Shown piece by piece: positions 33,033-42,415 of a DNA stretch of 64,000 bases (position 1 is the first letter of the stretch; the number at the start of each line of letters is the position of its first letter). This stretch comes from Ooceraea biroi. Its lineage: Eukaryota > Arthropoda > Insecta > Hymenoptera > Formicidae. Location of the stretch: positions 11,928,601-11,992,600 of the forward strand of contig NC_039517.1 in the NCBI RefSeq assembly GCF_003672135.1. Reading direction: 5' to 3'. The notes below the pieces were generated by a model. That model ran no database searches, had not been told where the DNA came from, and worked only from the letters and a program-made list of their open reading frames with translations. A program made the translations under genes and the position numbers.

Positions 33033-34215
33033 TTAATGTAAGAATTGTTCGAAGTGCCGTCCTCCTTCTCGTACACAGATTTCGGCTCTTCGAGTAATAT
33101 TGCGCGTCGCACGGTGCGCCATGTCCGGCGTGATGGTATCGAAGGCCGCAACAATAGCTTCACGAACTTCTTGTTCAGTACCATCACGCCGGTCCTCTAT
33201 CGCAGTTTTAATGTACCCCCATACAAAATAATCGAGTACATTTAAATCAGGCGACCGTGCCGGCCAGATGATTGGGCCACCTCGACCCATCCACCTGTCC
33301 GGAAAACGCGCGTCTAAAAGATTCCGTACTTGCCTGCTAAAATGTGCAGGAGCTTCATCGTGTTGAAAAATCAACTCCGCCCGTACGTCGAGAGGGACAT
33401 CTTCAAGAAGAGCTGGAAATTGATTTGCGAGGAACTCTGCGTATAATTGCCCGGTTAGCCTGGGCGGAAGGAAGTACGGACCGATCTGAGAATTATCAAG
33501 AAACGTTAGTAGATAAGTGCGGAAGAAAATTAGCTGAAATACAAGGTGCACTCACCACTTGATCTCCAATCATGCCGGCCCAAACATTTATGGCCCAACG
33601 GGCTGAAATGCGCCTTGTCGAACAGCGTGCGGATTTTCTTCTTCCCAACGTACGAAGTTGTGAGAGTTAAACACCCCGTTCGGTGTGAAGGTGGCCTCGT
33701 CCGTCCACAGGATGCGGTCGGGGAAAGAAATATTCCGCCGACACTGCGCGAGGAACCCTACATGCATTTTATTGAGAATTAACACGAATGCACAACAAAT
33801 ACTGTAAATGTTAAATAAGAGTAATGAAAATACCTTCACAGAAGAAGATGCGCGGTTGTGCATCTCCGGGAAGAAGTTGCTGCACACGTTGATAGTGGTA
33901 AGGTCTTAGACCACTACGCCGTAATGTACGATGCACCAAACTGTTGGAAATTCCAAGTGCGCCAGCAACGCGACGCACGCTGTTTCTGGGATTTCGTTCG
34001 AATTCCCGTAAAATCCGTTCTTCTGTACGAACGTCGTGACGCATTACTGCACCGGGTCGTACGCGATTTGGAACGACGGATCCGGTTTCCCGTAATCGCT
34101 GGATACAGCGCGTAAGTGTTACGTACGACGGATGTACACGGTCAGGAAATCTTTCCGCGTAAAGACGTACCGCGGCATTTCCGTTTTCACCCGCCATCTC
34201 ATACGTTATCACCAT
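33033..34215 (-). pseudogene. Mariner/IS630-type transposase, three exons, 1-bp frameshift
   Basis: The native ATG is probably 34215 (EYTDMVITYEMAGENGNAA). Exon 1 encodes helix-turn-helix DNA-binding regions (YVTLTRCIQRLRETGSV, RRVAGALGISNSLVHRTL) and ends at 33834. Intron 33758-33833 leads to exon 2 with LWTDEATF (first Asp). Intron 33486-33555 leads to exon 3 with FQHDEAPAHF and WPARSPDLNVLDYF (second and third Asp, about 36 residues apart) and a C-terminus ending EQFLH. Both introns are GT..AG. Relative to the right arm, exon 2 lacks one base near 33600, which shifts the frame after GAFQ. This is the only copy with the N-terminal domain. Confidence 0.85.
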
Positions 34216-34231
34216 ATCGGTGTATTCTCTC

Positions 34232-35069
34232 CCGGAGATGCACAACCGCGCATCTTCTTCTGTGAAGGTATTTTCATTACTCTTATTTAACATTTACAGT
34301 ATTTGTTGTGCATTCGTGTTAATTCTCAATAAAATGCATGTAGGGTTCCTCGCGCAGTGTCGGCGGAATATTTCTTTCCCCGACCGCATCCTGTGGACGG
34401 ACGAGGCCACCTTCACACCGAATGGGGTGTTTAACTCTCACAACTTCTTACGTTGGGAAGAAGAAAATCCGCACGCTGTTCGACAAGGCGCATTTCAGCG
34501 CCGTTGGGCCATAAATGTTTGGGCCGGCATGATTGGAGATCAAGTGGTGAGTGCACCTTGTATTTCAGCTAATTTTCTTCCGCACTTATCTACTAACGTT
34601 TCTTGATAATTCTCAGATCGGTCCGTACTTCCTTCCGCCCAGGCTAACCGGGCAATTATACGCAGAGTTCCTCGCAAATCAATTTCCAGCTCTTCTTGAA
34701 GATGTCCCTCTCGACGTACGGGCGGAGTTGATTTTTCAACACGATGAAGCTCCTGCACATTTTAGCAGGCAAGTACGGAATCTTTTAGACGCGCGTTTTC
34801 CGGACAGGTGGATGGGTCGAGGTGGCCCAATCATCTGGCCGGCACGGTCGCCTGATTTAAATGTACTCGATTATTTTGTATGGGGGTACATTAAAACTGC
34901 GATAGAGGACCGGCGTGATGGTACTGAACAAGAAGTTCGTGAAGCTATTGTTGCGGCCTTCGATACCATCACGCCGGACATGGCGCACCGTGCGACGCGC
35001 AATATTACTCGAAGAGCCGAAATCTGTGTACGAGAAGGAGGACGGCACTTCGAACAATTCTTACATTAA
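34232..35069 (+). pseudogene. Inverted partial copy of the mariner-type transposase (lacks N-terminal domain)
   Basis: Starts inside the last codons of exon 1 and repeats exon 2 and exon 3, with introns at about 34269-34344 and 34547-34616. Its exon 2 is open where the left copy is frameshifted (GAFQRRWAINVWAG), so catalytic motifs LWTDEATF, QHDEAPAH and RSPDLN are all in frame, but there is no DNA-binding domain or native start. Confidence 0.85.
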
Positions 35070-35272
35070 TTAGTTAGAGTGGATTAGGCCTATTGGGGAA
35101 ACCACTTAAAAACAACGCGCCATGCTATCTACTGCAAAGTGGTGTGGAAAAGATAGCACGAAAATATTAAATAATACTATGGTGAATAATATTAATCAAT
35201 ATGATAAATAATTAGTAATCATACAATAATTTCTCATCATCTCATTCACGCGCGCGAGTTGCCGAGAAAGTG

Positions 35273-35370
35273 TTGTTACGTATTTCTTTTTGTGATGTAC
35301 ACACAAGTTTTATTTATTAATATTAATAAATAAAACTTGCGTGTACATCACAAAAAGAAATATGTAACAA
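35273..35370. repeat. Hairpin in the right arm (mirror of 32732-32829)
   Basis: Mirror copy of the 98-bp hairpin, at the matching distance from the right end. Confidence 0.85.
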
Positions 35371-35941
35371 TTATTTTCCACGCGTCGTCTCGCTTGCCGC
35401 TGTAATCCGATACCCGCTATCGCGTCGCGTCGCGACTCGCGCGAGCGGCTCATCCTATTATTCCCGCCTACCCCGCCCCGCTCTGGCTCGCGCGCACTGA
35501 CTCGCCGGTAGGCCGGACTAATACCGCGATTTTTAATACTTAATAACTCGTTAACTATTGCGCAGATCGCAAAATGGTATAGGACTTTTTACTTCGATCT
35601 GATGTTATCTACCTGTGGGCGAAAGGTTTTTACCCTTGTGTGAAACACCCTGTATAAGAAATTTAATACTGTCATCACATATTGTTATTACTCTTTTCAG
35701 GTTTTATCTTATAACTAGTTTTCAGGTAAGTTTATTGCGCTACTAAATATTACAAAACATTGTTAAAAAAAACTCTAAACTATTTCAACGCAAAATATTA
35801 AATGTTTAAAATGTTAACAAAACTCAAAATATCAAAACAAATGTTCACAATGTAAACAAAACGCAGAATATTAAAACAAATTTTTAAAACATTAAGAAAA
35901 CTCAAGAGTCTGTTGAGTTATACTCAGGAACTGTGATTGCT

Positions 35942-36961
35942 TTACATATTGTATATAATACGCAATATTTCCTGTTTTTTCTGTATGTTTTGGGCTTGGG
36001 GCATTTTTTGAAATAAGGAAAGTATTAATTGACAAAAAGCCACATCCTCATCTGTTTCTGGCTTTATACATGATGACGATGAAGCTGCTGAAGGGTATTT
36101 GCTTTCTAATAGAGAGGTAACTTTACAAATTGCATTTTGTAGAACATCCGGTTGTGAATTTTTTTTTATTTCATTCGTTGTCCATGTAAACCTTTCTGTT
36201 TCATATCATCAAAGGTACTTAATGCTGATGTAGAAGAGTTATCAGATACATTGGAGTAAACATCTGAGTCTCTAAAAATATGAAAGAAATATTAAGTATT
36301 TTACATGTATCAAACTATATGTATACGTATCATAATTTGTGCGAAATACTATTGTAGTGAAGTCACGGCAAACTAAGGATATAACATAGTCGAATCCAAT
36401 AATATTTAAGACCATTTTCAGTTCATTTTCAGATGTTATGTGGATCATTTCACATACATTGCTACAAAACAAGGAAGATAAACTTAAGACAATCGTAAAT
36501 GTAAGATCTGACTGTGTGTAAATATCGTTCAAAGCAAATAATATCTTTGTTATTTTTTACTGTCAGCAATAGTTTTTACTTTTACTATACAGAAAAACAA
36601 AATAATATATTGAAAATTAAAAAAAATATATTGAACATATATTTGATACATGTATGTATATATGAAATACATATATTGAACAGATATAATAATTTAGCAT
36701 TAATCAAATTTTCGAACTAAATAATCCTTCAAATAAAAGTGCTTAAGGAAATATTTACTTTAATAATACTGGATCTGCATCATTTGTCGAAGATTGCTTA
36801 GCCAAAGTAACCGCATTCGCAGAAGATACATTCATTTTATTTCTACTACTTGAGCATACTTCAAATCGATTCTGATTTTCTGATTCTATATTGCTATTTC
36901 TTGAAGACTGTTCAACCAAGGCAGACGCAATCACTGAAGAAAAATTATGTCTTTTTCCGCC
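35942..36961 (-). pseudogene. BESS-motif-like protein fragment, likely second gene of the Harbinger element
   Basis: The terminal exon (about 36270-35942) ends in DEDVAFCQLILSLFQKMPQ and further residues fitting the BESS consensus, preceded by a Ser-rich stretch and an ERFTWTTNE segment. A frame change at about 36205 disrupts it. An upstream coding piece lies at about 36961-36765 (Ser/Asn-rich, reading SALVEQSSRNSN). PIF/Harbinger elements carry a Myb/SANT- or MADF-type partner protein needed for transposition, and this is the plausible remnant. It lies opposite to the transposase at 30700-32259. The palindrome boundary at 36437 falls between its exons. Confidence 0.5.
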
Positions 36962-36965
36962 ACAT

Positions 36966-38007
36966 CACAGTGGTCCAGGAGACACGAAAAAGTGACCAAA
37001 AGTCCGACTTCAGATAATTTTGATTTAAATTGTATACTTACGTACTAATATAACGTTTTCGAGGTCGTTGATTATGAATATAATATTGAAATAATAAAAA
37101 TCCAAATGGCGGATTCAAAATGGTAGCTAAACACGTTTTTAAATTAGAAACTTTTAAAAAGTTTTTATAAATATCTTTAATAATATTGTGTGTGTGTGTT
37201 GTGCGCGCGCGCGCGTGTGTGCGTGTGCGTGTGCGTGTGTATTTAACATTCGCATTCTTCATCTAATAGCTCAAGTGTATCTAACTGATGTTCATCAGTC
37301 TCTGATAATCCAGTCCAATCCACTTCTGCTTCTTGCACTTCTTCAGTATGTGCTTCAAAGGTAGTGCTTCGTACATTAGGAATTAGAAGTACATTTTTGA
37401 CTGCTTCAGGTAAAGATAATCGTTTCCTTTTTCGAATTCGAGAATCAAGACACATCGTTGAAATTGAATGAACCACAAGCGCCGACCATGGTGCACGCAC
37501 TGGAGTTTTCACGGAATTTCTTGATCAAATCTAAAAACGAGCAAATTTGTGCAGGCTAGGATTGTAGTATATTCCATAAACTTCACATTGGTGTTTCAAA
37601 AATATTTTTTTGAAGTGGAGTTTTCTGGAGTAATCAAACGATAGCAGCAACATTACTAAAAATTACGCAATTCACGAGTAAAGCATCTTATTTATTAAAT
37701 TAGTGTGCATATTTTTTTAACTTTTGTTTTCTTCCGATGAAGTTTCTACACGAATGTGTAAAACAAAATAAAAAATGCTTATAAAAATACTTTATAAAAC
37801 TGATAACGAACTGCAACAACATAAGCTTTCTATTAATTCCTATTTTCGTATTTTCGAACACACACCAATGGAACAATAATTAATTATTATGCGTAAAAAT
37901 TGTTTTATATGTTCATTAACATGTTTAGATAATGATGATATACAGTTTTTTCCCCAATTCTGTAAATTGACTTTTGGCCACTTTTTCGAGTCTCTTGGAC
38001 CATTGTG
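36966..38007. mobile_element. 1-kb DNA transposon with about 40-bp TIRs
   Basis: The left end CACAGTGGTCCAGGAGACAC.. and the right end ..GTCTCTTGGACCATTGTG are inverted, with the TIR extending through an AAAAAGTGRCCAAAAGTC block. The ends are related to those of the element at 15686-16938. The interior holds a (GT)n/(GC)n tract at 37183-37220 and an unassigned 89-codon frame. No clean target duplication is seen. Confidence 0.6.
37243..37512 (-). other. Unassigned coding-like fragment, 89 codons
   Basis: Minus-strand open frame without an ATG at its start (STMCLDSRIRKRKRLSL; Glu/Asp-rich C-terminus ending DEECEC). A diverged, broken copy is in the right arm (about 52620-52870), with substitutions throughout. 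It lies inside the 1-kb TIR element. I do not recognise it. Confidence 0.3.
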
Positions 38008-38643
38008 TACATGAACCAAAGCTTCTATTATATAACAGTGTTACGTCCAGAGACTGCACGGTTCCTTGCTTCTAAGAAATATAGCGTTATTTTTTTAATT
38101 GTTGGATAATGTAGCGCGAGGCGTCGATCCGGTCGCGTGTGGTCAGTAGGGCCCCAGTAAGGAATTAGTAAGAAACAAATGATACAGCTGCGTCGGATCA
38201 TTTCCGGGAAAATACTCTCACAAGAGCCGAGGATTTTGACGCACGTGTCCGGGCAGGCGCGATATTAGACTCCGATAATAAACCTCCTGATCTCTAATGA
38301 TCATTTTTGAATTGAAAACGATAAACCGGATTGCAACAATTCGGTCGCGCGTGACTGTAGTCTCGCGGCGTCGGTATCGCTCTTCCAGGAAGAGCAATGA
38401 TACAGCTGCGCCAGATCATCCCCGGGTAATACCCTCACAGGAGCCGCGAGTCCAAACACACGTGTGTCGACGCGAGACTTCTGTAAGGAACCCTTCCGGG
38501 TTGGAAGAACCATCTGCGAACGGCTTATCGCCTTATAGACCGACTGTCGATATTTGCATTAAATTAACGAACGATCCCCGAAAGATAGTTCCCCGAAAAA
38601 CGGTTCCCGGAAAAGCTACCTCTCTTCCACACTATCCCTATGA

Positions 38644-38650
38644 TATAAAA
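38644..38650 (+). promoter_or_regulatory. LTR TATA box
   Basis: TATAAAA in the context GATATAAAAGGTG, with a TCAGCC initiator-like site about 40 bp downstream. Confidence 0.6.
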
Positions 38651-39084
38651 GGTGACGACCACTCCGTTAGCCAACCTTTTTATTTTCTGTCAGCCTCCGT
38701 GCACGGATCGCTTATCTTGGTGCGAAAGTCTTGTAAAATCAGTGACCGCCTAGAGTTTCAAAGCAAATAACACAAAAGTTTCCAAGTGGGATAACACTTC
38801 CAATTGGAATAATACCAGTGCTGTGTTTCTTGTTCTACACGGCCCTTCAGAACGCGAGGATCACTCAACGGTCACCATTCCAGCAATTGACTCGCAACTA
38901 GGATCATAAGACATTTCTCTGGTCTACTTCCGCAAATAAGTAAGCGAGCTTTCCGTTGTTACTTTTTCTTTCTTCCTTCTTTCCCTTTTACTCAGTTTGT
39001 CAACTCTACTTTTCATTTACCTAATCTCTTCTACCCCTTTTCTATCCGTTTCTCCCTTATTTATCCCGTTTGCCCCTTTTTTAA

Positions 39085-39948
39085 GTGTCTCCAAGCAAAA
39101 GATCCCGCACTCCGTCTCCCTCTGCGGGACCATCTCATTCACAACAAGGGTTGTGGTCTGAGGGCCACGCATCAACGGAACCACCGCGGAAAAGGATCGC
39201 GCTTGTCAACATTTCGCGGCCCCCCTCTGCGTTATCTACGTGCTCGTCCGTCGTAGTATTAGATCCTCCTCGGCCTCCTTCCTCCTCTTCTTCTGTACAA
39301 ATAGTTTCTTCCCCTTCTCATCGGGGATCACCTTCCTCTTCCGTCCAGATTCTGGAACCCCGATCGCCTTCTCCGTCTACTGAATCCTCTACCTCTTCTT
39401 CATCTTCCTCCTCTTCGTCGCACTCCTTTTCGCGTCCTTCAACCCCTTCTAGCGTTTCCCTTTCTATTTCTCCTCCTCCTTCTTCTCTTACACCGCCTTC
39501 CTGTTATTTCACACTTTCCGAGACTTCATCTCGAGCATCCCTCCAAGCGTCACCGCCTAGCTCTCCCCGTTACTCCCCCTCTATTTCCCCAGCTCTCTCT
39601 TCCCTACGTTTTTCGCCCATTCAACCTGGCGATTTTGAGGATCTTCCAAATTCTCCCCCTCCTCGTTCCCCCTCGCCCTTGAGGGACGAAGATTTAGTTG
39701 AGGAGTTCGTCCACCGTTCACTAGTGGAACTCGGCGAGCGATTCCTCCACATCTTCCCTCCCGTCACACACCCTCTTCCACCTAATGCCATCGTTATAGA
39801 CCCCGATTTCTTTCCCATTCCCTCTCTCAGGACCGCCCTTCAGCACACGGACCCAACCGTCGGGATTCCCCTCTTTGTCAGGGGACGGCTATATCCCATC
39901 CTTTTCCCAGCCTCTCTTCTGCGCCGATATTTCTTAACCAACGATTAA
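39085..39948 (+). CDS. Ser/Pro-rich ORF inside the LTR (287 codons, no ATG)
   Basis: Open frame of 287 codons beginning directly after a pyrimidine-rich tract of more than 100 bases (about 38960-39080) that ends in TTTTTTAAG, so it looks like a spliced exon rather than a gene with its own start. Residues 1-40 include basic clusters (KRSRTP, PRKRIAL). A long Ser/Pro low-complexity region with serine runs follows, then a more ordered C-terminal 70 residues (ERFLHIFPPV, IDPDFFPIPSL, GRLYPILFPASLLRRYF). No similarity recognised. The mirror copy has three single-base homopolymer indels that break it. Its place downstream of the TATA box puts it in R, so both ends of a genomic transcript would carry it. 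Confidence 0.5.
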   Translation: MSPSKRSRTPSPSAGPSHSQQGLWSEGHASTEPPRKRIALVNISRPPSALSTCSSVVVLDPPRPPSSSSSVQIVSSPSHRGSPSSSVQILEPRSPSPSTESSTSSSSSSSSSHSFSRPSTPSSVSLSISPPPSSLTPPSCYFTLSETSSRASLQASPPSSPRYSPSISPALSSLRFSPIQPGDFEDLPNSPPPRSPSPLRDEDLVEEFVHRSLVELGERFLHIFPPVTHPLPPNAIVIDPDFFPIPSLRTALQHTDPTVGIPLFVRGRLYPILFPASLLRRYFLTND

Positions 39949-40067
39949 TGTTAATCCTAGAAATAGACTTTAGAAATAGATCGTTCACAGCAATTTTTAT
40001 TTATGCAATATTATATTGGCTGAGCTGTTTTCGCTTCGGTTTTTTTAGAAATAGAATTTACTTGGAA

Positions 40068-40073
40068 AATAAA
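40068..40073 (+). promoter_or_regulatory. LTR polyadenylation signal AATAAA
   Basis: AATAAA 120 bp after the LTR ORF stop, placing the R/U5 border near 40090. Confidence 0.5.
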
Positions 40074-40658
40074 CTTTAAAAGTAAGACATTTGTGTGTTA
40101 AATATGTTAGTTTCGATTAATAGATAATTATTAATGTTTAATTTGGAATTAACAACAAAACATTTTGGTTATTACTCATGTTAGTCTCAGTTAATAATTA
40201 ATTACCATCTACCAGTAAATTATGTTGCCGTTTTCACAAAATACACGTTTTATAAACACAAAACAACATGAACACACTATTTCTTTCTCTGGCAGATGTA
40301 ACTGTTGTTTTCAAAATTTTACGCAAACGAAATTTTTTTTAAATATAATGTTAATATTAACAGATTAACCGTGTATTAAATTATTTGACATTCCCTCTAT
40401 TCGTCTTCCTTCCCAGCAGGTCGTACGGGTCCTATCCCAGGTAAAAGGGAAGTTTCCTTGACCTAAAAAGGGACCTACGGGCAGACCGTTCTGAGACTCA
40501 GGGTAAAATCGACCCCGTGGTCGTTGACCCTTTAAGCCGGAACACACTGGTCAGTCTGACTCGTACTTCGGGGCCTGAGTGCAACGTGGTACGAGAGGCG
40601 CTCTGTTGCGCCCTTCCTTCGAGCTCACGGAGCTCTGGACGTAACAGACCCTTGTTAT

Positions 40659-40676
40659 TGGGGGCTCGTCCGGGAT
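40659..40676 (+). other. Primer binding site, tRNA-Pro type
   Basis: TGGGGGCTCGTCCGGGAT, the same 18 bases used as the proline-tRNA primer site in murine-leukaemia-type retroviruses (established knowledge). It starts 12 bp after the LTR CA end. Confidence 0.8.
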
Positions 40677-40701
40677 TAAAGTACGATCTGTTGAGAGTGG
40701 A

Positions 40702-41148
40702 ATGAATACGAGGTCTCAAAGTGATAAACGGGTGATCGAAGAAAGTTACGACATAGCAATAGGCAGAATCGGTGCTCCTTCATCCTCAGCTCCTCTTATC
40801 TCTCGCACCCCTATTCTACCTCACAAAGAACTACGCTTTCCGCCAAACCAACCCTTAGACCAAACGATAGTCGGTGACGAATCCTCTTTATTTGCATCTT
40901 TTGATCATACTGGAAAAACCCTCAAATTTGCTCCCGAAGAAACTGAGAGTTCAATAACCATGGCTCAAAATCCATTCACTATACTAAAATATGCGATTGA
41001 GGCCGTGCTTTTTTTCAACGGTAGCAACATTCCTCTAATTCTTGTTGAGGGATGCGAAGAAGCGAAATCTATGTTACCGAGCGAAGCTGAATCAAGAGAC
41101 ACGGTAGTGTCTCGCGCCAAGTGTAGGCGCAGCGAGACCGCACCGTGA
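40702..41148 (+). pseudogene. gag start of the LTR element, truncated
   Basis: ATG 25 bp after the primer site; reads MNTRSQSDKRVIEES and continues to a Gypsy-gag-like segment (ILVEGCEEAKSML). After about 41095 the frame enters unrelated repeat sequence (a short hairpin, GACACGGTAGTGTC) and stops at 41148. Only about 130 native residues remain; capsid, nucleocapsid and pol are missing, consistent with interruption by another insertion. Confidence 0.7.
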
Positions 41149-41414
41149 CTCTTTACGCGAAGCGACGCGTTCACAGACACTTAGATTATTAGATCTCAAT
41201 AACCGCTGAACGGATCAACTTCTAAGTAGGCTCAATGGATAGCTTGGGGTCGATTTATATAATAACAGTATTTTTAATTTTCTTGTACGTGCTCTACGAG
41301 CGGAGATATGGCGATGCAAAGTCTGAAATTGGAAAATTACATTTAAGAAACATTGTCGTCGTCGTCGTCTGTACAGTTCGTTCTTTTTCGTCGAGATGGC
41401 AGCAGCTCCGTTTA

Positions 41415-41567
41415 TACCGACCGGCGGAGATGCTGTTGGTATATCCGTGTGACTCACACATAACGATCATATGTAGAGGCTCTACATTAGAAAACTCTAA
41501 CTTATCGACCCGACCGTCATGTGTAAGTCACACGGATATACGAACAGCATCTCCGCCGGTCGGTGTA
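41415..41567. repeat. 153-bp hairpin with 47-bp arms
   Basis: Arms 41415-41461 and 41519-41567 pair almost perfectly (ACCGACCGGCGGAGATGCTG against its complement). The loop contains a smaller GTAGAGGCTCTAC hairpin. Confidence 0.9.
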
Positions 41568-41634
41568 CGACAAGTGTACGACGCGATGTAGTGCAAGAAG
41601 TTGGAGTGAGAAAAGATATATTTGCGAGAGAACG

Positions 41635-41686
41635 AGTGAGTGAGTGAGTGAGTGAGTGAGTGAGAGAGCGAGAGAGAGAGAGAGGG
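41635..41686 (+). repeat. (GAGT)n and (GA)n microsatellite with a G run
   Basis: About eight GAGT units followed by GA repeats and a seven-base G run. The mirror copy (about 48455-48510) differs in unit number. Confidence 0.9.
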
Positions 41687-41989
41687 GGGGCGAGAGAGCG
41701 AGTGTATATATATTATACGTCTATGCGTGCAGCGCATAGCGATCCGAGAGCGAGACATCAGTGGGTCTCGAACCCTCGTCTCGTGAGAGTTACGTACTGT
41801 AATCCGGTTTAGTATTGTAACGTACTGCCGACACAGCTGAGCTTCAACTCGTTGTTCCCATCTTGTTTATCTGTTGCCGCGGAGATGTTGATTCGCCCCG
41901 GAGACGTCAACTCGCGTCTTCTTTCCAGTTGACTCTCAGCTGCACGCCCGGCTCCGTTACACCGGTTGGCCAACCCGGATGTAACAGTA

Positions 41990-42299
41990 TATTCAGTTTA
42001 GCGGTCTCATTAAACTCTTTCGAGACGATTTACACGAAACGAAAGAATCTGGTAGAAAAAAGTGTCGCTCTGCCCCGCAAAGCGGGATATTAATCGTTAA
42101 AGGTGATCACTTTTCAGGTTAGGAAATCTGTCAAATACATTACTAAATATAATGACAGGTTTCCTAACTTAAAAAGTGGTCTACTTTAATGAGTAATATC
42201 TTGCTTCGCGGGGCAAATCGACGCTTTTTTCTGTCTAATTCTTTCGTTTCGTGCCAAACGTCTCGAAAGAGCTTAATGAGGCCGCTAAACTGAATACTT
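41990..42299. repeat. Foldback MITE with about 150-bp arms
   Basis: ATTCAGTTTAGCGGTCTCAT.. to about 42141 is inverted at about 42150-42299, with roughly 85% identity by eye and a loop of under 10 bases. A further outer pair (GTAATCCGGTTTAGTAT near 41798, CCGGATTACAATATGTAAC near 42301) suggests it sits inside a larger inverted element. Confidence 0.85.
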
Positions 42300-42415
42300 A
42301 CCGGATTACAATATGTAACTCAACTTTCTTTTCAGATCGGGAATATCTCTTATGTCCATATAATAATAATTATATGCACTAATTTGTGAAAAAGCGCGAT
42401 TAGACAGTTTTATAC

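Larger units (their letters stand above)
32448..35654. mobile_element. Palindromic mariner-type element, 3.2 kb, inserted in the Harbinger region
   Basis: Arms 32448-33871 and about 34231-35654 are near-perfect reverse complements (positions sum to 68102). Ends read TACAGGTTGTTTCACAC and GTGTGAAACACCCTGTA and are flanked by a TA duplication (32446-32447, 35655-35656), as expected for Tc1/mariner. The 0.36-kb spacer holds the first part of the transposase on the minus strand, leading into the left arm. The right arm is thus an inverted copy of the 3' two-thirds of the element, replacing the normal 5' end. Differences between the arms are few: a 1-bp deletion near 33600 and a couple of substitutions. 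Confidence 0.9.
38039..40646 (+). mobile_element. 2.6-kb LTR (Gypsy/retrovirus-like), left palindrome arm
   Basis: Starts TGTTACGTCCAGAG and ends CTCTGGACGTAACA, a perfect 14-bp inverted terminus with TG..CA ends. It contains a TATA box at 38644, a poly(A) signal AATAAA at 40068 and an internal ORF (39085-39948). It is followed after 12 bp by an 18-bp proline-tRNA-type primer binding site and the gag start. The U3 has a two-copy direct repeat (38126-38260 and 38341-38480, sharing AATGATACAGCTGCG). The inferred layout is U3 38039 to about 38680, R to about 40090, then U5. Far longer than typical insect LTRs. Confidence 0.85.

Noticed and set aside
37243..37512. A host protein gene in the palindrome arm
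   Set aside because: No ATG at the start, inside a TIR element, and the mirror copy is heavily diverged and broken.
40540..40646. tRNA-like fold in the LTR U5
   Set aside because: No A-box/B-box pair or cloverleaf could be supported.
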